A program made the translations under genes and the position numbers. The notes under the pieces are model-generated. The model searched no databases. It saw only the letters and a list, made by a program, of their open reading frames with translations, and was not told the origin of the DNA. DNA of 64,000 nt, taken from positions 30,709,738 to 30,773,737 of the forward strand of contig NC_133172.1 of the NCBI RefSeq assembly GCF_040802235.1. Reading direction: 5' to 3'. Source of the stretch: Manis javanica. Its lineage: Eukaryota > Chordata > Mammalia > Pholidota > Manidae. Shown here piece by piece: positions 56,102 to 64,000 of the stretch. Each line of letters begins with the position of its first letter. The stretch's first letter is position 1.

Positions 56102-56556
56102 CCCTGGGGAATTCTGGTTCTGGAGCTCCTGATCATAACCTTCATGCTCTGTCTGCTCGTTGTGGATATTGAGGGCACCTGGAAGGAGAGTGGTGAATCA
56201 GACTTAGTTTTCTCCTGACCCCCTCATTCTAGAGATGAGAAAGCTGAAGCCTGAGGCTGTGAGAGGATCTCACTCAGACCTTAGGGAAGTCAGGTGCAGA
56301 GCTGAGACCAAGTCTCAGCCCCAGTCTCAGTCTGTGGGTTCCTGAGCTTTATTCATTTAAACCCTATCTCTGTGGAAAAGGGATTCAAAGTGACCCATAA
56401 GAAAGGACATGATAACAAGTTGCCAAAATTCACACTGCAAAAGGACATCAAGACCAAAGTTTAACACAGTAAGCTAGCTTCAATAGACAATTTGGGCTGG
56501 AGCTTCCTGGCACCCACAGTAAGAAATGAAAGCCCTCAGAGGTTTCTCATGAGGGA
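56102..56556. other. Unique sequence, weak antisense MIR at 56230-56350
   Basis: AGAGATGAGAAAGCTGAAGC and TGCAGAGCTGAGACCAAGTC are weakly MIR-like. Otherwise nothing. Confidence 0.45.
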
Positions 56557-56571
56557 TAGAGGTTTGTTTTT
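56557..56571. repeat. Target-site duplication of L1 copy 3 (3' side)
   Basis: TAGAGGTTTGTTTTT is identical at 62691-62705. Confidence 0.95.
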
Positions 56572-56612
56572 ATTTTATTTTATTTATTTTATTTTATTTT
56601 ATTATTTTTCTA
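56572..56612. repeat. (TTTTA)n tail of L1 copy 3
   Basis: Repeated TTTTA/TTTA units, the plus-strand image of the L1 A tail. Confidence 0.93.
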
Positions 56613-56946
56613 TTTTGTTATCATTAACCTACAATTACATGAAGTACATTATGTTTACTAGGGTCCCCCCTTCACCAAGTCCCCGCCACAAACCCCATTA
56701 CAGTCACTGTCTATTAGCGTAGTAAGATGTTGTAGAATCACTACTTCTCTTCTCTGTGTTGCACAGCCCTCCCCATGCCTCCCCCAACATTATACATGCT
56801 AATCGTAATACCCTCTTTCTTTTGCCCCGTCCTTATCCCTCCCTTCCCTCCCATCCTCCTCAGTCCCTTTCCCCTTGGTGACTGTTAGTCCTTCCTTGGG
56901 TTCTGTGATTCTGCTGCTGTTTTGTTCCTTCAGTTTTTCTTTGTTT

Positions 56947-59900
56947 TTATACTCCACATATGAGTGAAATCATCTGGTATTTGTCTTTCTCTGCCTGGCT
57001 TATTTCACTGAGCATAATACCCTCTAGCTCCATCCATGTTGTTGCAAATGGTAGGATTTGTTTTCTTATGGCTGAATACTATTCCATTGTGTATATGTAC
57101 CACATCTTCTTTATCCATTCATCTACTGATGGACACTTAGGTTGCTTCCATTTCTTGGCTATTGTAAGCAGTGCTGTGATAAACATAGGGGTGCATCTGT
57201 CTTTTTCAAACTGGGCTGCTGCATTCTTAAGGTAAATTCCTTAAAGTGGAATTCCTGGGTCAAATGGTATTTCTATTTTGAGCTTTTTGAGGAACCTCCG
57301 TACTGCTTTCCACAGTGGTTGAACTAATTTACATACCCACCAGCAGTGTAGGAGGGTTCCCCTTTCTCCACAACCTCGCCAACATTTGTTTTTGTTTGTC
57401 TTTTGGATGGTAGCCATCCTTACTGGTGTGAGATGATATCTCATTGTGGTTTTAATTTGCATTTCTCTGATAACTAGCGATGTGGAGCATCTTTTCATGT
57501 GTCTGTTGGCCATCTGAATTTCTTCTTTGGAGAACTGCCTGTTCAGCTCCTCTACCCATTTTTTAATTGGATTATTTGCTTTTTGTTTGTTGAGCTGTGT
57601 GAGCTCTTTATATATTTTGGATGTCAACCCTTTATCGGATCTGTCATTTATAAATATATTCTCCCATACTGTAGGGTACCTCTTTGTTCTATTGATGGTG
57701 TCCTTTGGTACAGAAGCTTTTCAGCTTGATGTAGTCCCACTTGCTCATTTTTGCTTTTGTTTCCATTGCCTTCATGAAGAAGTCACTCATGTTTATGTCC
57801 AAGAGATTTTTGCCTATGTTTTTTTCTAAGAGTTTTATGGTTTCATGACTTACATTCAGGTCTTTGATCCATTTGGAGTTTACTTTTGTGTATGGGGTTA
57901 GACAGTGATCCAGTTTCATTCTCTTACATGTAGCTGTCCAGTTTTGCCAGCACCATCTGTTGAAGAGACTGTCATTTCCCCATTGTATGTCCACGGCTCC
58001 TTTATCATATATTAATTGACCATATATGTTTGGGCTAATGTCTGGCGTCTCTATTCTGTTCCACTGGTCTGTGGCTCTATTCTTGTGCCAGTACCAAATT
58101 GTCTTGATTACTGTGGCTTTGTAGTAGAGCTTGAAGTTGGGGAGTGAGATCCCCCCACACTTTATTCTTCCTTCTCAGGATTGCTTTGGCTATTTGGGGT
58201 CTTTGGTGGTTCCATATGAATTGTAGAACTATTTGTTCCAGTTCGTTGAAGAATGCTGTTGGTAATTTGATAGGGATTGCATCAAATCTGTATATTGCTT
58301 TGGGCAGGATGGCCATTATGACAATATTAATTCTTCCTAGCCAAGAGCATGGGATGAGTTTCCATTTGTTAGTGTCCTCTTTAATTTCTCTTTAGAGTGT
58401 CTTATAGTTTTCAGGGTATAGGTCTTTCACTTCCTTGGTTAGGTTTATTCCTAGGTATTATTCTTTTCGATGCAATTGTGAATGGAATTGTTTTCCTGAT
58501 TTCTCTTTCTATTGGTTCATCGTTAGTGAATAGGAAAGCCACAGATTTCTGTGTGTTAATTTTGTATCCTGCATCTTTGCTGTATTCCGATATCAGTTCC
58601 AGTAGTTTTGGGGTGGCGTCTTTAGGGTATTTTATGTACAATATCATGTCATCTGCAAATAGAGACAGTTTAACTTCTTCTTTACCAATCGGATTCCTTG
58701 TATTTCTTTGTTTTGTCTATTTGCCATGGCTAGGATCGCCAGTACTATGTTAAATAACAGTGGGGAGAGTGGGCATCCCTGTCTTGTTCCCGATCTCAGA
58801 GGAAAAGCTTTCAGCTTCTCACTGTTCAGTATGATGTTGGCTGTGGGTTTATCATATATGGCCTTTATTATGTTGAGGTATTTGCCCTCTATACCCATTC
58901 TGTTGAGAGTTTTTATCATGAATGGATGTTGAATTTTGTCGAATGCTTTTCAGTATCTATGGAGATGATCATGTGGTTTTTGTCCTTCTTTTTGTTGATG
59001 TGGTGGATGATGTTGATGGATTTTCAAATGTTGTACCATTCTTGCATCCCTGGGATGAATCCCACTTGATCATGGTGTATGATCCTTTTGATATATTTTT
59101 GAATTCGGTTTGCTAATATTTTGTTGAGTATTTTTGCATCTACATTCATCAGGGATATTGGTCTGTAATTTTCTTTTTTACTGGGGTCTTTGCCTGGTTT
59201 TGGTATTAGGGTGATGTTGGCTTCATAGAATGAGTTTGGGAGTATTCCCTCCTTCTATGTTTTGGAAAACTTTAAGGAGAATGGGTATTATGTCTTCTCT
59301 GTATATCTGATAAAATTCCAAGGTAAATCCATCTGGCCTGGGGGTTTTGTTATTGGGTAGTATTTTGATTATCGCTTCAATTTCTTTGCTTGTAATTGGT
59401 TTTTATAAATTTTGTGTTTCTTCCTTGGTCAGTCTTGGAAGGTTGTATTTTTCTAGGAAGTTGTCATTTCTTCTAGGTTTTTCAGCTTGTTGGCATATAG
59501 GTTTTCATAGTAGTCTCTAATAATTCTTTGTATTTCTGTGGGGGTCGGTTGTAATTTTTCCTTTCTCATTTCTGAATCTGTTGATGTGTGTTGATTCTTT
59601 TTTACTCTTAATAAGTTTGGCTAGAAGCTTATCTATTTTGTTTATTTTCTCAAAGAACCAGCTCTTGGTTTCATTGATTTTTTTCTATTGTTTTATTCTT
59701 CTCAATTTTATTTATTTCTTCTCTGATCTTTATTATGTCCCTCTTTCTGCTGACTTTAGGCCTCATTTGTTCTTCTTTTTCCAATTTTGATAATTGTGAC
59801 ATTAGACTATTCATTTGGGATTGTTCTTTCTTCTTTAAATATGCCTGGATTACTATATACTTTCCTCTTAAGATTGCTTTCACTGCATCCCTCAGAAGTT

Positions 59901-60730
59901 GGGGCTTTGTGTTGTTGTTGTCATTTGTTTCCATATATTGCTTGATCTCTATTTTAATTTGGAGATTGATCCATTGTTTATTTAGGAGCTTGTTGTTAAG
60001 CCTCCATGTGTTTGTGGGCCTTTTTGCTTTATTTGTACAATTTATTTCTAGTTTTATACCTCTGTGGTCTGAGAAGTTGGTTGGTAGAATTTCAATCTTT
60101 TTGAATTTACTGAGGCTCTTTTTGTGTTCTAGTATGTGGTCTATTCCGGAGAATATTCCATGTGCACTTAAGAAGAATGTGTATCCTGTTGCTTTTGGAT
60201 GTAGAGTTCTGTAGATGTTCTAGTGTGTTGTTCAGTGCCTCTGTGTCCTTACTTATTTTCTGTCCAGTGGATCAATCCTTTGGAGTGAGTGGCATGTTGA
60301 AGTCTAAAATGAATGCATTGCAGTCTATTTCCTCATTTAGTTCTGTTAGTATTTGTTTCACATATGCTGGTGCTCCTGTGTTGGGTGCATATATACTTAG
60401 AATGGTTATATCCTCTTGTTGGACTGAGCCCTTTATCATTATGTAATGTCCTTCTTTATCTCTTGTTCCTTTCTTTGTTTTGAAGTCTATTTTATCTGAT
60501 ACTAGTACTGCAACACCTGCTTTTTTCTCCCTGTTGTTTCCATGAAATATCTTTTTCCATCCCTTGAATTTTAGTCTGTGCATGTCTTTGGGTTTGAGGT
60601 GAGTCTCTTGTAAGCAGCATATAGATGGGTCTTGCTTCTTTATCCATTCCATTACTCTGTGTCTTTTGATTGGTGCATTCAGTCCAGTTACATTTAGGGT
60701 GATAATTGAAAGATATGTTCTTATTGCCAT
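56947..60730 (-). pseudogene. L1 copy 3 ORF2 (endonuclease / reverse transcriptase), frameshifted
   Basis: Start ATG at 60730-60728 and stop TAA at 56949-56947, about 1260 codons, close to the 1275 of human ORF2p. Endonuclease (60730-60272) keeps TLNVTGLN and QETHL; the GDFN box reads ILDFN, one residue short and without Gly. The RT region keeps [12 protein letters not shown] (near 58790) and an intact FADD box at DNA level (58659-58648), but a frameshift separates the two, so the frame running through RQGCPLSP misses FADD. Further open pieces cover 59934-59671, 58647-58411, 58316-58077, 57994-57689 and 57627-57241, the last with [13 protein letters not shown]. Multiple indels; no functional protein. 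Confidence 0.94.
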
Positions 60731-61038
60731 TGCAGGCTTTAGATTCGTGGTTACCAAAGGTTCAAGGTTAGCTTCTTTACTCTCTTACTGTCTAACTTAA
60801 CTCACTTATTGAGCTATTGTTAACATGTCTGGTGATTATTTCTCTCCCTTCTTATTCCTCCTCCTCCATTCTTTATATGTTGGTTGTTTTATTCTATGCT
60901 CTTTTCTGTTTCCTTTAACTGCTTTTGTGGGTAGTTGATTTTATTTTTTGCCTTTAGTTAGTATTTGGTTGGTCTGCTTTCTTTGCTGTGATTTTATTTT
61001 CTCTGGTGACATCTATTTAGTCTTAGGAGTGCTCCCAT

Positions 61039-61880
61039 CTAAAGCAGTCCCTCTAAAATACCCTGTAGAGGTGGTTTGTGGGAGGCAAATTCCCTCAACT
61101 TTTGCTTGTCTGGGAATTGTTTAATCCCTCCTTCATATTTAAATGATAATCGTGCTGGATACAGTATCCTTGGTTCAAGGCCCTTCTGTTTCATTGTATT
61201 AAATACATCACTCCATTCTCTTCTGGCCTGTAAGGTTTCTGTTGAGAAGTCTGATGATAGCCTGATGGGTTTTCCTTTGTAGGTGACCTTTATCCTCTCT
61301 CTAGCTGCCTTTAAAACTCTGTCCTTGTCCTTGATCTTTGCCATTTTAATTATTATGTGTCTTGGTGTTGTCCTCCTTGGGTCCCTTTGGTTGGGAGTTC
61401 TGTGTACTTCGTGGTCTGATCGATTATTTCCTCCCCCAGTTTGGGGAAGTTCTCAGCAATTATTTCTTCAAATACACTTTCTATCCCTTTTTCTCTCTCT
61501 TCTTTTTCTGGTACCCCTATAATGCGGATATTGTTCCTTTTGGATTGGTCACGCAGTTCTCTTAATATTCTTTCATTCCTGGAGATCCTTTTATCTCTCT
61601 CTGCATCAGCTGCTCTGTGTTCCTCTTCTCTGATTTCTATTCCACTAACGGCCTCTTGCACCTCATCCAGGCTGCTCTTAAGTCCTTCTAGAGATTGTTT
61701 CATTTCTGTAGTCTCCTTCCAGACTTCATCCCTTAGCTCTTGCATATTTCTCTGAAGATCCATCAGCATGATTATGACCTTTATTTTGAATTCTTTTTCA
61801 GGAAGATTGGGTAGGTCTATCTCCTTCTCAGGGGTTGACTCTGTGCTTTTGGTCTGGATCAAATTCTTCTGCCTTTTCAT
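61039..61880 (-). pseudogene. L1 copy 3 ORF1 (RNA-binding chaperone), single frameshift
   Basis: Starts at ATG 61880-61878 (MKRQKN) and ends at TAG 61041-61039, about 280 codons; human ORF1p is 338. The first piece (to 61353) has a basic N-terminus, a heptad-like coiled coil from MQELRDEVWKE to RNERILRELRDQ, and the start of the RRM domain (NNIRIIGVPEKEER). The second piece (from 61344) has the C-terminal domain, MAKIKDKDRVLKAARERIKV to the end. A one-base frame change near 61407-61415 separates them; the DNA between is otherwise collinear. Apart from this break the gene is well kept. Confidence 0.93.
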
Positions 61881-62690
61881 GGTGATAGAGGTAGTTGTGG
61901 GGAGCTGGTGCATGTGTTGGCTGGGAGAAAGTCCCTTCTTGCTAGTTGTGGCCTTCCTCTCCTGGGAGAACAGCAACCCCTAGCAGCTTGTGCTGGGCAG
62001 CTATGTGCAGATGGGGTGTCTGAGTCTTGCCTGGCGGCTGTGGAAGACTCTCTGCCCGGTTGCTGTGGGCATGGCCACTGCCACTATGGGAGAATTGCAC
62101 TGGAGGGGGAATGGGCAAGAGGCTGTTTATCACTGTGAGGGGCCTCCGAGCTGCGCTGCTGCCCAGGGGGTTGGGGCACCTGGAGTTCCCCAGGATTCCC
62201 AGTTACTGGGCTGATTAAGACAGGGCTCTTCCATCCAGCTGTGAGGCTCCTGTCCCTTTAAGATTTTCAAAGGACACTCGCTTTTCTTTTGTCCCAGGAG
62301 CACCAGCTGCAGGCACTCGCTCACAGGTCTTACTGTCCTGTTTCCCTAGTATCCAGCACACCATGCACTGTGTGTCTGCGCTTTCGGTGCGGATGGCTAG
62401 GGCTGGGTATTTAGCAGTCCTGGGCTCCCTCTCCCTCCCCGCTCCGACTCCTTTCCTCCCTCTGGGAGCTGGGGTGTGGGGTGCTTAGGTCCCACCGGGC
62501 CGTGGCTTGTAGCTTACCCCCTTCACGAGATGCTGAGTTCTCACAGGTGTAGATGTAGCCTGCCTGTTGTCCTGTGTCTTCTGGTCTCTATTTTAGGAAT
62601 AGTTATATTTGTTGTATTTTCAAAAGTATATATGGTTTTGGGAGAAGATTTCCGCTGCTCTACTCACATCGCCATCTTGGCTCCCATATC
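61881..62690 (-). promoter_or_regulatory. L1 copy 3 5' UTR (internal promoter)
   Basis: GC-rich region with several CpGs upstream of ORF1. A YY1-type AAGATGG lies at 62678-62672 on the minus strand, at the position where YY1 guides start-site choice in human L1. Residual promoter activity is possible but not shown. Confidence 0.65.
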
Positions 62691-62705
62691 TAGAGGTTTG
62701 TTTTT
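62691..62705. repeat. Target-site duplication of L1 copy 3 (5' side)
   Basis: TAGAGGTTTGTTTTT, identical to 56557-56571. Confidence 0.95.
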
Positions 62706-64000
62706 TAACTGAGTTATTATCTATTCAAGATCCAAAGATAGGAACTATTTTCTAGGAGAAGGTGCTCAGTGCTAGTGTCCTGTGAAAGCAGAAGTGTGTT
62801 TCCAGGGCTGCTCTTCACAAAAGTCAGGGCATCTAATTAAAGCACAAGTCAGGAGAGTGACCCAGAAAGTGGCTGAGCTAAGGTGGTGCATGTCTGAAGA
62901 CCTCTGAGGGCTCAAACATAATCCCAATGAATTCTGATACAGAAGCACACCTTATAGCACAGATGCAACTGGTAGTTTAGAGGCCTGGAGCCCTGCCTGA
63001 CCCTCTCCTCCTACCACCACAGCCCCCAGGCAGTCCATGGAGCCACAAAGCTGGAGTGAATTCTCCAGCTTTAGTCCTGTCCAAAGACAGAATCAGGCCT
63101 TTGGAAGGCTGGCTTGTACTTCCTTGGCCTTGAAAGCACCCTGAGCTTCAGGGTGGGGGGGTCCATTAGCATTGTTTCATCCCACCCTGTGCTTAAGAAG
63201 CCAGCTCCCAGCTGAGCAAAATTGGGCATTCCCTTTTATTTTGGATTGGGTAATATATGACTGACTGCTTAGCCGGGAGCCATTTGATTCTTCCTTGTTA
63301 GTTTCTCATTAGGATTTTTGTTGGCTTTTCTTTTAAATAGTTTTTTGGGTTTATTTCAAGGTCAAGGAGGAGGATGCCACAGAGGAATGGGGGAGAGCTC
63401 CACCCTAATCAAATCTGAGCAGAGACAGGATAAAAATTAACCTTCATTTGAATATGTAAACAAACACAGCGTTTGGTACCTTCCAGCCGTCCTTGGCTTG
63501 GGTCGCTGAAGAGCAGCATACAGTGATTCATCTGCCAGATCTCCTCACCACAGGAAAAACTTTATTCTTAAAGGCTTTTTACACTTGAATAAGTGCTAAA
63601 TAATAATAATAGGTCCAGAGTGAAAGAAACTCTTTCCACTGGAAGGGTGTCAACACAAGCAGGATGAAGAACTGGGAGTTCTTCTGGGGAGTGAGGGGGT
63701 GACAAAATCTGGGTTGATGAATGCTGACATTCTGAATAAAATCACTCCATGCCTTCACCTAGGTCAAGAAACGACATTGTTTTCCTGAGCTGTGGTGACA
63801 GCGAGGTGACAGAGATTAATAGCTTGGTATTGACTGAGCAACTTCGAGTTCCTTATCTCTGTCAAGTCAAGGCTGTGTCCAAGGGCTGAAAGTGTTATTA
63901 GACTTATAATTGCAAAGACATTTAAAGGGTTTCCCCTTAAGGGACTATGAAATCCAATAAACCTTTCACAAAACCTCAAGCACTGGAGTGCAAAGCCCCC
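62706..64000. other. Unique sequence, candidate conserved noncoding element at 63220-63620
   Basis: No gene or named repeat. 63220-63620 is repeat-free with CCTAATCAAATCTGAG, AAAAATTAACCTTCATTTG and AATATGTAAACAAACA (forkhead-like TGTAAACA) words. The window ends in unique DNA. Confidence 0.4.

Larger units (their letters stand above)
56572..62690 (-). mobile_element. Full-length LINE-1, copy 3
   Basis: About 6.1 kb antisense L1 bounded by an exact 15-bp duplication. From 62690: a 5' UTR of about 810 bp starting with GAGCCAAGATGGCGA-type sequence, ORF1 (61880-61039), a spacer of about 310 bp, ORF2 (60730-56947), a 3' UTR, and an unusual A tail made of AAAAT units (plus strand (TTTTA)n, 56572-56612). 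It aligns end to end with copy 2 but its 3' UTR differs enough to be another subfamily. ORF1 has a single evident frame break and ORF2 several, so it is not active. Together with the exact duplication this suggests a younger age than copy 2. Confidence 0.97.

Noticed and set aside
59735-60214. 159-codon hydrophobic plus-strand frame
   Set aside because: Antisense shadow of L1 ORF2; the hydrophobic look comes from T-rich antisense of A-rich coding DNA.
1-64000. CRISPR arrays, bacterial operons, tRNA or rRNA genes
   Set aside because: No regular spacer-repeat pattern, no tRNA cloverleaf outside worn MIR heads, no rRNA similarity; the window is mammalian.

Overview
This is a 64 kb window of mammalian nuclear DNA. 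I can support no host protein-coding exon, rRNA or tRNA in it. The open reading frames are short, lie in old transposons or look like chance frames. The repeat content is typical of a placental mammal: MIR, L2, L3/CR1, MLT1-type LTRs, hAT-Charlie DNA elements and LINE-1. I see no young lineage-specific SINE (no Alu, carnivore tRNA-Lys SINE, bovine BovA/tA or horse ERE), while L1 is prominent. This is compatible with a laurasiatherian that has few young SINEs. The 3' UTR sequence of the two large L1s reminds me of pangolin L1, but that is a weak inference from memory.

Layout. 1-1490 is an old antisense L1 ORF2 fragment. 2.4-7 kb holds an MLT1 LTR, an L3/CR1 3' end of about 770 bp, and two solo-type LTRs of one ERV family facing opposite ways 1.6 kb apart. 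7-46 kb is single-copy sequence with many MIR and L2 pieces, two further MLT1 LTRs, several antisense LTR-like elements, a MER5A-type element, and L2s broken by later insertions (MLT1 at 28.1 kb, L1 at 36.4 kb, an LTR-like element at 41.2 kb, L1 at 45.5 kb). 46.9-52.8 kb is a nearly full-length antisense L1 with target-site duplications and an apparent short 3' transduction. 53.3-53.7 kb is an unclassified retroposed sequence splitting a MIR, with a 13-bp duplication. 56.6-62.7 kb is a second antisense full-length L1 with a 15-bp duplication and a less decayed ORF1. The rest is unique sequence.

No genes act together here. Any function would be regulatory: several AT-rich, homeodomain-motif-rich stretches (near 9.3, 14.5, 16.4, 32.9, 42.5, 46.4 and 63.4 kb) look like conserved noncoding elements by composition, and a 59-bp segment at 46867-46925 has good splice-site context. 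The most useful observations are the unclassified retroposon, the L1 3' transduction, a foldback insertion inside L1 ORF2, the inverted LTR pair, and the nested insertions that give a relative order of events. All family names are from recognition by eye; boundaries are approximate unless a duplication fixes them.
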